The notes under the pieces are model-generated. The model was not told the origin of the DNA. It saw nothing but the letters and a program-made list of their open reading frames with translations, and searched no databases. This document shows positions 1-9,958 of a stretch of 64,000 bases of DNA, one piece after another. The translations under genes were made by a program, and so were the position numbers. The DNA is from Microbispora rosea subsp. aerata (GTDB lineage Bacteria > Actinomycetota > Actinomycetes > Streptosporangiales > Streptosporangiaceae): contig NZ_BMPY01000026.1 in the NCBI RefSeq assembly GCF_014647835.1, positions 42,954 through 106,953 of the forward strand. Reading direction: 5' to 3'. Position 1 is the first letter of the stretch. The number at the start of each line of letters is the position of its first letter.

Positions 1-386
1 GGCTGCTGCTCGCCATGGCCCTGGCCAGGCCGCTCAACGCGCTCGCGCTCGGCGACGACTCGGCGCGCTCGCTCGGCGCGCACCCCGCCAAGGTCCGCGC
101 GGCCGCCATCGTCGCGGTGACGCTGCTGTGCGGGGCCGCGACCGCGGCCTGCGGGCCGATCGTCTTCGTCGGGCTCATGGTGCCGCACCTCGTCCGGGCG
201 CTGACCGGCCCCGACCAGCGCTGGATGCTCCCCTGCTGCGCGCTGCTCGCCCCCGTGCTGCTGCTCGGCGCCGACGTGCTCGGACGGCTGGTGGCCAGGC
301 CCGGCGAGCTGCAGGCCGGCATCGTCACGGCGGTCCTCGGCGGCCCGCTGTTCCTGTACTTCGTGCGAAGGAAGGTCCGCGCGTGA
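1..386 (+). CDS. FecCD-type siderophore ABC permease, C-terminal part
   Basis: This is the tail of an inner-membrane permease that imports ferric siderophores with the ATPase encoded two genes downstream. The reading frame is open from the window edge, so the true start lies outside. Visible features are the cytoplasmic segment LGDDSARSLG, typical of the ATPase-contact region of the BtuC/FecCD family, the GPIVFVGLMVPHL helix found near the C-terminus of these permeases, and a basic C-terminal tail. The stop overlaps the GTG start of the next permease (GTGA), so the two are translationally coupled subunits of one transporter. The family call is firm; the exact siderophore is not known. Confidence 0.9.
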   Translation, partial: LLLAMALARPLNALALGDDSARSLGAHPAKVRAAAIVAVTLLCGAATAACGPIVFVGLMVPHLVRALTGPDQRWMLPCCALLAPVLLLGADVLGRLVARPGELQAGIVTAVLGGPLFLYFVRRKVRA

Positions 387-1453
387 AGACGACCGAACTG
401 CCGGCCGTCGGACGAGGCGGCGGCGTGCGCGCGGCACGGCCGGCGACCGCCGGCCCGGTGACCGTCCGGTGGAGAAGCCTGGCCGTGGGGGCCGGCTGCC
501 TGCTGCTCGCGTTCGTCTTCGGCGTGCTCGCGGTCGGCGGCGGCGACTATCCGATGAGCCCCTCCGACGTCGTACGCACCATCCTGGGCGGCGGCAGCCC
601 GGCGGAGAACTTCATCGTGCATGAGCTCCGCCTGCCCCGCGTGGTCACCGCGCTGCTCGTCGGCGCGGCCCTCGCACTGGGCGGCGCGATCTTCCAGTCG
701 CTCGTACGCAACCCGCTGGGCAGCCCCGACCTGCTCGGGTTCACTCAGGGCTCGGCGGCGGGGGCGCTCCTCGTTGTCGTCGCCGGGGGCGGCAGCGCGG
801 CGCTCGCGGGCGGCGCGGTGCTCGGCGGCGTCGTCACCGGCGTGGTCATCTACGCGCTGGCCTGGCGCGGCGGCCTGCACGGGCACCGCCTCGTGCTGGT
901 GGGCATCGGCGCCACCGCGATCCTCACCGGCGTCAACGGCTACCTGCTGACCCGGGGACGGCTGATGGAGGCGGCGCGGGCCATGCTGTGGCTCACCGGC
1001 AGCCTCGACGGGCGCGGCTGGGAGGACGTCTTCCCGCTGCTGGCCGCGATGGCGGTGGCGGTGCCGGTGGTGCTGCTCGGCTGCGCCCGCCCGCTGGCGA
1101 TCACGGAGATGGGCGACGACCTGGCGCGCGGCCTCGGCGTACGGGTCCAGGGGCTGCGGCTGACCCTGGTGGCGGCGGCGGTGCTGCTCACCTCCCTGGC
1201 GGCGGCCGCCGCCGGGCCCGTGTCGTTCGTCGCGCTCACCGCCCCGCACCTGGCCAGGCGGATGACCGGGGCGCCCGGGCCCAACCTGCTCGCCGCGACC
1301 TGCACCGGCGCGGCGCTGCTGACCGGCGCCGACCTGGCCGCGCAGCGGCTGTTCGCGGGCCATCAACTGCCCGTCGGGGTGGTGACGGGGGTGCTCGGCG
1401 GCGGCTACCTCGTCTGGCTGCTCGCCGCCCAGCGGAAGGCGGGACGCATATGA
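383..1453 (+). CDS. FecCD-type siderophore ABC permease, second subunit
   Basis: Second membrane subunit of the same ferric-siderophore importer, 356 residues, the normal length for FecCD permeases. It starts with a GTG that overlaps the previous stop. An N-terminal cytoplasmic stretch of about 30 residues precedes the first membrane helix. The family motif FQSLVRNPLGSPDLLG lies near residues 105-120, and the C-terminal part carries MGDDLARGLGV and GPVSFVALTAPHLARR, the counterparts of the motifs in the upstream subunit. Its stop overlaps the ATG of the ATPase gene, giving a three-gene transport operon. No substrate-binding lipoprotein is visible; it may lie left of the window. Confidence 0.92.
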   Translation: MKTTELPAVGRGGGVRAARPATAGPVTVRWRSLAVGAGCLLLAFVFGVLAVGGGDYPMSPSDVVRTILGGGSPAENFIVHELRLPRVVTALLVGAALALGGAIFQSLVRNPLGSPDLLGFTQGSAAGALLVVVAGGGSAALAGGAVLGGVVTGVVIYALAWRGGLHGHRLVLVGIGATAILTGVNGYLLTRGRLMEAARAMLWLTGSLDGRGWEDVFPLLAAMAVAVPVVLLGCARPLAITEMGDDLARGLGVRVQGLRLTLVAAAVLLTSLAAAAAGPVSFVALTAPHLARRMTGAPGPNLLAATCTGAALLTGADLAAQRLFAGHQLPVGVVTGVLGGGYLVWLLAAQRKAGRI

Positions 1454-2316
1454 CCGAAATGATCGTGGACAGGAACGCAATGGCAGTCATGCACGAGGAC
1501 AGGCCGCGCCTGAGCGGCAGCGCGCTGACCCTCTCCTACGACAAGAGAGTCGTCGCCGAGGGCCTCGACGTCGCCATCCCCGACGAGTCGTTCACCGTGA
1601 TCATCGGGCCGAACGCCTGCGGCAAGTCCACGCTGCTGCGGGCGCTCGCGCGCACCCTCCGGCCCGCCGCCGGGACGGTGCTGCTCGACGGGCACGACAT
1701 CACCTCCCTGCCCGCGCGGAAGGTCGCCAAGACCCTCGGCCTGCTGCCCCAGACGTCCGTCGCGCCCGACGGCATCACGGTCGCCGAGCTGGTCGGCCGC
1801 GGGCGCTACCCCCACCAGCGGCTGCTGCGCCAGTGGTCGGCCGACGACGAGCGGGTCGTACGCGAGTCGATGGAGGCCACCGGGGTCGCCGACCTGGCCG
1901 GACGCCTGGTCGACGAGCTGTCCGGGGGCCAGCGCCAGCGCGTGTGGATCGCGATGGCGCTGGCCCAGGAGACGCCGCTGCTGCTCCTGGACGAGCCGAC
2001 GACCTACCTGGACATCGCCCACCAGATCGAGGTGCTCGACCTGTGCGCCCGGCTGCACGAGGAGCGCGGGCGCACGCTCGTGGCGGTGCTGCACGACCTC
2101 AACCAGGCCGCCCGCTACGCCACCCATCTCATCGCGATGCGCGACGGCCGGGTCGTGGCCGCGGGCCCGCCCGGAGAGGTGATGACCGCCGATCTGGTCG
2201 AGGAGGTCTTCCGGCTGCCGTGCCGGGTGATCGACGACCCCGAGACCGGCACCCCGCTGGTCGTCCCCACCGCCCGCCGCCGCGCCGTGGCCCCGAACGG
2301 GGTGCCGGCGCGGTGA
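1450..2316 (+). CDS. Siderophore ABC transporter ATPase (FepC/FhuC type)
   Basis: Cytoplasmic ATPase of the iron-siderophore importer, 288 residues. It has Walker A GPNACGKST, the signature LSGGQRQRVWIAMALAQ, Walker B LLLLDEPTTYLD and the switch histidine in LHDLNQA, all intact. The Walker A loop and the TYLD after Walker B are typical of the FepC/FhuC/BtuD branch. The ATG lies inside the stop of the upstream permease. The last 25 residues are rich in proline, alanine and arginine and probably unstructured. A GC-rich stretch of about 205 bases follows, with a 15-base tandem duplication at 2437-2466, before the acylase gene. Confidence 0.95.
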   Translation: MTEMIVDRNAMAVMHEDRPRLSGSALTLSYDKRVVAEGLDVAIPDESFTVIIGPNACGKSTLLRALARTLRPAAGTVLLDGHDITSLPARKVAKTLGLLPQTSVAPDGITVAELVGRGRYPHQRLLRQWSADDERVVRESMEATGVADLAGRLVDELSGGQRQRVWIAMALAQETPLLLLDEPTTYLDIAHQIEVLDLCARLHEERGRTLVAVLHDLNQAARYATHLIAMRDGRVVAAGPPGEVMTADLVEEVFRLPCRVIDDPETGTPLVVPTARRRAVAPNGVPAR

Positions 2317-2521
2317 CGGCCGCGAGGATCACACCCACGACGGCGGAAGCGGAGCATCGGTTGCCGGGGCCTTCGCACCGGGCGGCGGGGCCCCGGCGCG
2401 GAGCGGCACAGCCCTCGGACCACCTGCCGGAGCACCGGTCGCCGGGTCGTCGGTCGCCGGGTCGTCGGGTGTCGGGGCGCTGGGTGCCGGGGGCGCTCGC
2501 CTGTGTGCCGGGGGCGTCGTC

Positions 2522-5116
2522 GTGAGCGTTCGCGTGTATCGGGACGACTGGGGCATCCCTCACCTGCGGGCGGACGATCCGTACGAACTGGCCTTCGCGC
2601 AGGGGCGGGTGACGGCCCTGGACCGGGCCTGGCAGATCGAGGTGGAGCGGCGCCGGGCCACCGGCACGTCGGCGGCGGTCCTCGGGCCGGACGCCGTGCC
2701 CTGGGACCGCTTCGCCCGGCAGGTCCGCCTGGCCGACACCGCCCAGCGCTGCCTGCACGCGCTGGACGACGACACGGCGCGCTGGGTGAGCGCCTATGCG
2801 GACGGCGTCAACGCCGGGCTCCCCGAAGGCGCGCGCCGCGCACCGCAGTTCGCCGCGACAGGGCTCCCAGCGGCACGGCCAGAAGCCACAGAGCCCGAAA
2901 GCACACACTCCGACCACGCCGTACCGGAGCCAAAAACGCCGGGGCTGCGAACGGCACGGCCAGAAACCATAAAGCCCGAACCCACACGCTCCGAGGCCGC
3001 AGACCACGCCGTACCGGATCCAAAAACGCCGCGGCCGCGAACGGCACGGCCCGAAGCATCGGGACGCTCCGCGGCAGGCGCGGGCATTGCCGACCCGGCC
3101 GGCCCCGGTGCCGCCGGGGTCGCGGTGGGGAGGTGGGAGCCGTGGACGCCGCTGGCGATCTGGTTGTCCCACCACATCCTCTTCGCGTACTTCCCGGCCA
3201 AGCTGTGGCGTGAGGCGGTGGCCGAACGGCTGGGCCCGGACGCGGTCGCGCTGTTCGCGACCGACGGGCCGGGCACCTCGGGCAGCAACGGCTGGCTGGT
3301 GCCCCCGGATCGCACCACCACCGGCGCGGCCCTGATCGCGGGCGACCCCCACCGGTTCATCGAGGACCCCGGTTTCTACCAGCAGATCCGCCTCGCCTGC
3401 CCGGAGTTCGACGTGGTCGGGCTGGCCGTGCCGGGCGTCCCGGGCATCGCCCACTTCGGGCACGCCGGCTCGGTCGCCTGGGCGATCACCAACGCCATGT
3501 CCGACTATCACGACCTCTACCGCGAACGGCTGCGGCGCGTGGACGGCCGTGTCGAGGCGCTGGGGCCGGACGGCTGGCGTCCCTGCGACGTCCGCGTCGA
3601 GGTCGTCGAGGTGGCGGGGGACCGGCCGGTCGAGGTCGAGGTCATCGAGACCGACCGCGGCCCGATCGTCATGCCCGGCGTGCCCGGCCAGGGCGGGTCC
3701 GGCCCGACGGGTCCGGGCCACGGGGAAACGGCCGCCGAAGGTCCTGATCACGCGCACCCGCGCGAGGACGGTGTGTCGGACGGCGCTCGAAACCACGCGC
3801 AGGAGGCCGTGCGAGACCACGCGCAGGACACCGTGCGGGACCACGAGCGGGAAGCCGTGCGAGACCACGCGCGGGACACCGTGGGGGGAACCGTGCGGGA
3901 CCACGCTTGGGAGGCCGCGCGGGAGGACACGTGGGAGGCGCTGAGCCTGCGCTATCCGCCCCGGGTGCGGCGTGACCTGGGGTTCGCGGCGCTGCCGGCG
4001 CTGCTGCGGGCGAGGACCGTCGCCGACGTGGACCGGGCACTCGACCACTGGGCCGAGCCCGTCAACGTCGTGCTCGCCGCGGACGTCGACGGCGGGCTGC
4101 TGCACCGGGTCGCCGGTGTCGTGCCCGTACGCCACCCGGACAACGGGCTGCGGACCGTCCCCGCCTGGGAGCCGGAGCACGAGTGGAGCGGGAACTACGC
4201 GCCGCTGCCACGCCGCGCGGTCTCCGGCATCACCGTCATGGCCAACGAGCGGGCGCTCTCCGCGCCGCTCGGCGTCGAGTTCGCCCCGCCGTACCGCGCC
4301 GCCCGGATCAGGAGCCTGCTCGACGGCTCGCCGCGCTGGTCGGCGGCGGACATGGCGACCGTCCACACCGACACCCTGCTGCCGAGCGCCGGCCCTCTCC
4401 TGGACCTGCTCGCCGGGTTGGACGGGCTCGGCCACGAGGCCGTACGCCTGCGGGACCGGCTGGTCGGCTGGGACCGGCGCATGGACGCCGGCAGCACCGA
4501 CGCGGCAGCCTACGCCGAGGTCCGGGCGGAGGTGGTGCGGCGGCTGGCGGCCCACCCCGCCCTGGCCACCCTCGCCGGGCTCGCCGCCGAGGCTCCCGAG
4601 ATCTTCCGGCCGTACCTCGCGCTCGCGCCTCGTGTCGCGTACGCCCTGGAGAGCCTGCTGACGACCGACCGGCTGCCCGGCCTGGACCGGGCCGCACTGG
4701 AAGACCTGGCCCGGGCGGCGCTTGAGGACGTGGCGGCACGCGGCGAGGCGACCGGCGTCCGGTGGGGCGACCTGCACCGGCTCGACCCCTGGCGGGCGGT
4801 GCCGTTCCCGGCGCCGTCCGTGGACGAACGGCCTGACGTGGACACGGCGGACGCGAGGCCGGCGGGCGACCACGACTGCGTGCTGTCCACGTCGAGCGTG
4901 CCCGGCGTCACCCACCACTTCGCCCGGGGGCCGGCGGCCCGCTACGTGTGGGACCTGTCCCGGCGCGACGGAAGTCTGTGGATCGTCCCGTTCGGCGCGA
5001 GCGGCGTGCCCGGTGACCCCCACTGGCATGACCAGCACCCGCTGTGGCTGCGCGGCGAACTCGCGCCGGTTGTCACGGACTGGGACAAACTCACCGAGGA
5101 GCAGCATGACCACTGA
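2522..5116 (+). CDS. Penicillin-acylase family (Ntn-hydrolase) amidase with repeat insertions
   Basis: Member of the penicillin acylase/PvdQ family, which self-cleave and use an N-terminal serine to hydrolyse or form amide bonds. The likely cleavage site and nucleophile are in GSNGW, Ser255. The VYRDDWGIPHLRAD start and the HFGHAGSVAWAITNAMSD segment after the serine are family hallmarks. Two insertions are unusual: residues about 115-185 contain repeats starting near nt 2873, 2954 and 3044, and residues about 400-470 are built from short units such as EAVRDHARDT. Without them the length would be normal. No export signal is evident, although many relatives are secreted. The context, siderophore transport upstream and an acyltransferase overlapping its 3' end, suggests a DesG- or PvdQ-like role in siderophore acylation. 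Substrate unknown. Confidence 0.85.
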   Translation: MSVRVYRDDWGIPHLRADDPYELAFAQGRVTALDRAWQIEVERRRATGTSAAVLGPDAVPWDRFARQVRLADTAQRCLHALDDDTARWVSAYADGVNAGLPEGARRAPQFAATGLPAARPEATEPESTHSDHAVPEPKTPGLRTARPETIKPEPTRSEAADHAVPDPKTPRPRTARPEASGRSAAGAGIADPAGPGAAGVAVGRWEPWTPLAIWLSHHILFAYFPAKLWREAVAERLGPDAVALFATDGPGTSGSNGWLVPPDRTTTGAALIAGDPHRFIEDPGFYQQIRLACPEFDVVGLAVPGVPGIAHFGHAGSVAWAITNAMSDYHDLYRERLRRVDGRVEALGPDGWRPCDVRVEVVEVAGDRPVEVEVIETDRGPIVMPGVPGQGGSGPTGPGHGETAAEGPDHAHPREDGVSDGARNHAQEAVRDHAQDTVRDHEREAVRDHARDTVGGTVRDHAWEAAREDTWEALSLRYPPRVRRDLGFAALPALLRARTVADVDRALDHWAEPVNVVLAADVDGGLLHRVAGVVPVRHPDNGLRTVPAWEPEHEWSGNYAPLPRRAVSGITVMANERALSAPLGVEFAPPYRAARIRSLLDGSPRWSAADMATVHTDTLLPSAGPLLDLLAGLDGLGHEAVRLRDRLVGWDRRMDAGSTDAAAYAEVRAEVVRRLAAHPALATLAGLAAEAPEIFRPYLALAPRVAYALESLLTTDRLPGLDRAALEDLARAALEDVAARGEATGVRWGDLHRLDPWRAVPFPAPSVDERPDVDTADARPAGDHDCVLSTSSVPGVTHHFARGPAARYVWDLSRRDGSLWIVPFGASGVPGDPHWHDQHPLWLRGELAPVVTDWDKLTEEQHDH

Positions 5117-5690
5117 GGCGCACACCCCGGCCTCCGCGCGGCGCGAGGCCGTATGGGAGCAGACGGTCGAAGGCTTCGGCACCGTCCGCGTCGTCCCGGT
5201 GGACCCGCCGGCCGACGTCGATCTGATCCACTCCTGGGTCACCGAGGAGCGGGCCCGTTTCTGGGGCATGCTCGACGCCGGCCGCGAACGCGTGCTGGAG
5301 ATCTACGACTACATCGACGGCCTCGACACCCACCACGCCTATCTCGTCCACCGCGACGACCGGCCGGTGGCGCTCTTCCAGACGTACGAGCCCGAGGCCG
5401 ACCCGGTCGGGGAGTGCTACGACGTCCAGCCGGGCGACTTCGGGATCCACCTGCTCCTGGCGCCGGCGGCCGGGGATGGCGAGCGCGGCTTCACCGCCGC
5501 CCTGCTGTCGGTGCTCCTCGCGTACGCGTTCTCCGACCCGCGCCACACCCGCATCGTGGTCGAGCCGGACGCCCGCAACGACAAGATGATCGCCCGGATG
5601 CTGCGCACCGGCTTCACCCTCGGGCCCCAGATCGACATGCCGGAAAAGCGGGCCCAGCTCTGCTTCCTCACCCGAGACGACTACCGCTGA
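5106..5690 (+). CDS. GNAT siderophore N-acyltransferase (IucB/MbtK/DesC-like)
   Basis: Cytoplasmic acyl-CoA:amine N-acyltransferase, 194 residues, of the branch that acylates N-hydroxylated side chains in hydroxamate siderophore pathways. The motif IHSWVTEERARFWGM matches the conserved W-V-x-E-x-x-x-x-F-W-G-M element of IucB and MbtK proteins. The segments PGDFGIHLLLAP and RIVVEPDARNDKMIAR form the acyl-CoA-binding part of the GNAT fold. The start overlaps the end of the acylase gene by 11 bases, so both belong to one operon. No decarboxylase, N-hydroxylase or NIS synthetase is present in the window, so the rest of the pathway would have to lie to the left or elsewhere. Confidence 0.85.
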   Translation: MTTEAHTPASARREAVWEQTVEGFGTVRVVPVDPPADVDLIHSWVTEERARFWGMLDAGRERVLEIYDYIDGLDTHHAYLVHRDDRPVALFQTYEPEADPVGECYDVQPGDFGIHLLLAPAAGDGERGFTAALLSVLLAYAFSDPRHTRIVVEPDARNDKMIARMLRTGFTLGPQIDMPEKRAQLCFLTRDDYR

Positions 5691-5705
5691 GACCAAGGAG
5701 TGCGA

Positions 5706-6413
5706 GTGCTGCTCGACACGCTTACCGATCATCTCGAAGGCCTCGCGGCGCAGCGGGACGGCGTGCTGGGGGTCCTGCCCGGGCTGATCGCCGACGACTC
5801 CCCCGGCTGGATCCCCGCCGCCTCCCTCGTGCGGGAGCCGTACGAGGGGCTGCTCGCGCTGGTGGACGCGACGGCCGCCCAGTGGAGCGCGCCGCGGCAC
5901 GTGGCGGCGGCGCTGCTGTGGAAGACCTACGGCTACTGGCACACGATGCCGATGGCCCTTGGCTGGGCGCTCGGCCGCCGGGTGCCGCTGATGCGCCTGG
6001 AAGACACCCTGGTCAAGCCGTCCGCGGCCGGCGTGACCGTGGCGGCGTCGCGGGTGACCGTGGCCGTGCTGCCCGGCGACCCGCTGGCCGGGGCCGACGG
6101 CACGATCGTCGTGCCCGATCTCGGAGCGGCCATCAGGGACGCGCTCCTGGAGAGCCAGTATCCGCTCATCAGGGCGCTCAGCGCCACGACCAAGGTGGGC
6201 GAGCGCACCCTGTGGGGCTCCACCGCCGAGGCGATCGCCCACCCGCTGCTCACGCTCGGGTCCTTCGACGAGGCGGCCCGGCTGCTGGAGGAGATCGGGC
6301 CGCCCGTGGCCGGGCTGGTCGTGCCCGACGGCGACGGATATCGCCGCCGCACGTGCTGCCTGTGGGTCACGCTGCCCGACGCCGACCCCTGCTCCACCTG
6401 CTGCGTCTGCTGA
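5706..6413 (+). CDS. FhuF-like (2Fe-2S) ferric-siderophore reductase family protein
   Basis: The C-terminus has the pattern CC-x10-C-x2-C (residues CCLWVTLPDADPCSTCC), the two-iron ferredoxin-like motif unique to FhuF-type proteins, which reduce hydroxamate-bound iron in the cytoplasm. The protein has 235 residues. I chose the GTG at 5706 because the ribosome site AAGGAG at 5695-5700 is five bases before it; the upstream in-frame GTG at 5700 overlaps that site. It follows the acyltransferase by 15 bases and ends the siderophore operon. The rest of the protein is weakly conserved, as is usual in this family. Confidence 0.85.
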   Translation: MLLDTLTDHLEGLAAQRDGVLGVLPGLIADDSPGWIPAASLVREPYEGLLALVDATAAQWSAPRHVAAALLWKTYGYWHTMPMALGWALGRRVPLMRLEDTLVKPSAAGVTVAASRVTVAVLPGDPLAGADGTIVVPDLGAAIRDALLESQYPLIRALSATTKVGERTLWGSTAEAIAHPLLTLGSFDEAARLLEEIGPPVAGLVVPDGDGYRRRTCCLWVTLPDADPCSTCCVC

Positions 6414-6479
6414 GCCGCGACCCCGCCGGGGTCTTCACCGGCCCGGCGGGCCGGACCGGCCGCGACCCGAGGCCGACGC

Positions 6480-6577
6480 TCACCGCGTACGGAGGTTGCG
6501 GGTCGTGCCGTCGGCGATGGCCCGGAGCTTGTCCGGGTTGGCGACGTTGTGAATGGCGGTGATCAGGCCCGGGCGGT
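6480..6577 (-). pseudogene. Relic of a SigJ/ECF41-type sigma factor, C-terminal tail only
   Basis: On the minus strand the last 31 codons before a TGA at 6480-6482 read as a SigJ-like tail, including ITAIHNVANPDKLRAI, which matches the conserved end of SnoaL-domain ECF sigma factors. Directly upstream the frame no longer resembles the family, so only the tail survives. The piece is too short to function. It sits with other broken genes between the siderophore operon and argG. Confidence 0.6.
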
Positions 6578-6724
6578 GGGGAGCACGGACGGGGCTCCGC
6601 CGCGCGGCGGGTGCCGCGCGGGAGCCCGGCGGCGGGATGTTCGCCGTGTCGATGCGCTCAAAGGGCCGACCGCACGATTCGCACCGCCATGGCGGCCTTG
6701 CCCACGCGGAACGTCCCGTTCAGC

Positions 6725-6973
6725 TCACGCGTCGAGCCCGGACCGGGTCCGTTCCGGCGCGGCGGACCCCTCGCGGCGTACGGCGGCGGCCCGGGCGGCG
6801 AGGAGCACGGACAGGGCCTCGCAGTCGTCCGGGGTGAGCGGCGCGAAGGGAAGCAGATAGAGCCTGCCCCCGGGACCGTCGACCAGCTCGACCGGCAGGG
6901 AACGGGCAGGCACCTCGATCGGCGCGGTGGTGGTGGTCATGATGAGACCGATTCTTCCGCACGCCACCGACAT
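6725..6973 (-). CDS. Small hypothetical protein, 82 residues
   Basis: An ORF of 82 codons with an ATG at 6973 preceded by a good ribosome site, GGAGGG, five to six bases upstream. A second in-frame ATG at 6940 begins MTTTTAPIEVP. The middle reads VELVDGPGGRLYLLPFAP followed by a helix with many alanines and arginines and an acidic start (LTPDDCEALSVLLAARAAAVRR). There is no signal peptide, membrane segment or known motif. I do not recognise the family. It is flanked by relics, so it could itself be a leftover. Confidence 0.4.
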   Translation of the reverse strand: MSVACGRIGLIMTTTTAPIEVPARSLPVELVDGPGGRLYLLPFAPLTPDDCEALSVLLAARAAAVRREGSAAPERTRSGLDA

Positions 6974-7010
6974 TCCGGCCCTCCGGCGACCGGGCTCCGC
7001 GCCGCGGCGG

Positions 7011-7180
7011 TTACAGCACGAAGCGGTAGCCCATGCCCGGCTCGGTGATCAGGCGGACGGGACCGGGTGGGCTCCTCCACCAGCTTGCGCCTGAGCTGGG
7101 CCATGTACTGCCGCAGGTAGTGCGTCTCCTTCACGTGCCGTACGCCCACACCTCGGTCAGCAACTCAGCAACGCGCCGAT
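7011..7180 (-). pseudogene. Relic of a KdpE-type response regulator, C-terminal DNA-binding domain
   Basis: Read on the minus strand, three blocks in different frames rebuild the end of an OmpR/KdpE regulator: LLTEVWAYG, then HVKETHYLRQYMAQLRRKL, then VRLITEPGMGYRFVL followed by TAA at 7011-7013. These are the winged-helix recognition segment and the C-terminal hairpin in the right order. Two frameshifts separate the blocks, so no intact product can be made. The receiver domain is missing. Confidence 0.75.
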
Positions 7181-7226
7181 CCCGACGAGGAACATGACGG
7201 GAGTGCGCCAGGTGTCGCCGGCGAGA
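7176..7226 (-). pseudogene. Scrap resembling the N-terminus of KdpB
   Basis: Directly upstream of the KdpE relic, on the same strand, a short frame reads TWRTPVMFLVGIGALLS before a stop. This resembles the WRNPVMFxVxIG(A/S)LLT element at the start of KdpB, the ATPase of the potassium pump. Joined to the KdpE relic, it suggests a deletion that removed most of a kdp operon. The match covers only about 17 residues, so the identification is tentative. Confidence 0.45.
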
Positions 7227-7227
7227 G

Positions 7228-7905
7228 CTCGACGCGGCGGACGCCGTCATCCGACGCGACGCGGTCGCCGACGCGCTCAGGGGACGCACGCTCGTGAACC
7301 TGACCGCCGACACGCCCGAACGTGCCCGGAGCACCGCGGCCTGGGCGGCCGAGCACGGCATCGGATATCTCGATGGCGCGATCATGACGCCGACCACGAC
7401 CATAGGCACCCCGGCCGCGGTGTTCCTCCACTGCGGTCCCGAGGAGCTTTACCGGCGGCACCGGCCGGTGCTGGACGTCCTCGGCGGCACGCACACCCAT
7501 CTCGGGGAGGAGATCGGCCGTGCGGCGGCCTTCGACATCGCACTGCTCGACGTCTTCTGGACCGCGATGGCGGGCTACGCGCACGCGCTGGCGGTGGCGC
7601 GGGCCGAGGGAGTGAGCGCGCGGGAGCTGGCGCCGTTCGCCAAGGGCATCGGCGCGATCATCCCGCCCATCTTCGAGCAGGCGGCGGCGGAAGTGGACAG
7701 CGGCGGGTTCTCAGGCGAGGGCAACCCGATCACCTCGGCGGCTTCGTCCATGGCCCACATCGTGCACACCTCCGAGGCGCACGGCATCGACGCGAGTGTG
7801 ATGCGCGCGGCCGAGGGCTGGGCACGCCGCGCCATCGGGCAGGGCCATGGGACCGACGGATTCATCCGGATCACCGAGATCTTGAATCCCCGCGTCCGCG
7901 TCTAG
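7228..7905 (+). pseudogene. N-terminally truncated imine-reductase-like oxidoreductase
   Basis: The sequence fits the NAD(P)-binding beta-hydroxyacid dehydrogenase/imine reductase family from about the middle of the Rossmann domain to the C-terminus. It begins ELDAADAVIRRDAVADALRG, continues LVNLTADTPERAR and AIMTPTTTIGTPAAVFLHCG, and ends with the helical dimerisation domain. The first 70 or so residues, including the GxGxxG dinucleotide loop, are missing; upstream lies the Kdp scrap. A GTG at 7294 could still start a 203-residue fragment, but without cofactor binding it would not be a working reductase. A small hairpin follows at 7971-7990. Confidence 0.7.
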
Positions 7906-7970
7906 CGCGTCGTCCACCACCATTCACGTAGTGAAGGGAGCGGAGCGGACGAGAGCGAAGACCGCAGCGA

Positions 7971-7990
7971 AAGCCCGGCGAAGCGGGCTT
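7971..7990 (+). terminator. Hairpin after the truncated reductase gene
   Basis: A perfect 7-bp stem AAGCCCG/CGGGCTT with a 6-base loop lies 66 bases after the reductase stop. There is no T-run, as is common for actinobacterial terminators. Confidence 0.4.
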
Positions 7991-8088
7991 CGCGAGGACC
8001 GAAGGCTTCCTGTCGGCGCAGCGACAGACCCAGCAAGGTTTGTGAACACCCCACTCGGTGGTCTTCTCCGGTCGGACCTTTCGAGGTC

Positions 8089-8305
8089 GCCGTCTGACCT
8101 GTCTTCGACGGTTGCCGTCTGATCTGTCTTCGACCATTCGGGTGCCAGCCCGCTTTCCAAGCCGCTTGGGCGGCGGACCGGCTCCGGCCCCAGCGTCTTG
8201 TCGCCGGAGCCGGGAGCGGAAGGTGCGGCTGTGTCACGTGCTGGGCTCGCCTTGCTGAACGCCCCGCGCTGAGCTGACCCTGCTGGGCTCAACTTGCTGA
8301 ACGCC
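8089..8305. repeat. Two pairs of short direct repeats between the reductase relic and argG
   Basis: The 456-base gap at 7906-8361 holds no convincing gene. It contains a 21-base repeat at 8089-8109 and 8114-8134 (20 of 21 identical), and a 25-base repeat at 8239-8263 and 8281-8305 (23 of 25 identical, TGCTGGGCTC followed by CTTGCTGAACGCC). The second pair lies just beyond the end of argG. No function is evident. Confidence 0.6.
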
Positions 8306-8361
8306 TGTGCTGGGTTCACGTGCCGGGCGGCCCGGCGTGCCGGGCGGCCTGGTCGTGGGTG

Positions 8362-9936
<1,575 letters not shown>

Positions 9937-9958
9937 TCACGGGTGTGAAGGAGGTCCC

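Noticed and set aside
2129-5269. Very long minus-strand open frame opposite the acylase gene
   Set aside because: It mirrors the GC-rich codon pattern of the real gene, shows no known motif, and is rich in Gly, Arg and Pro as expected for an antisense shadow.
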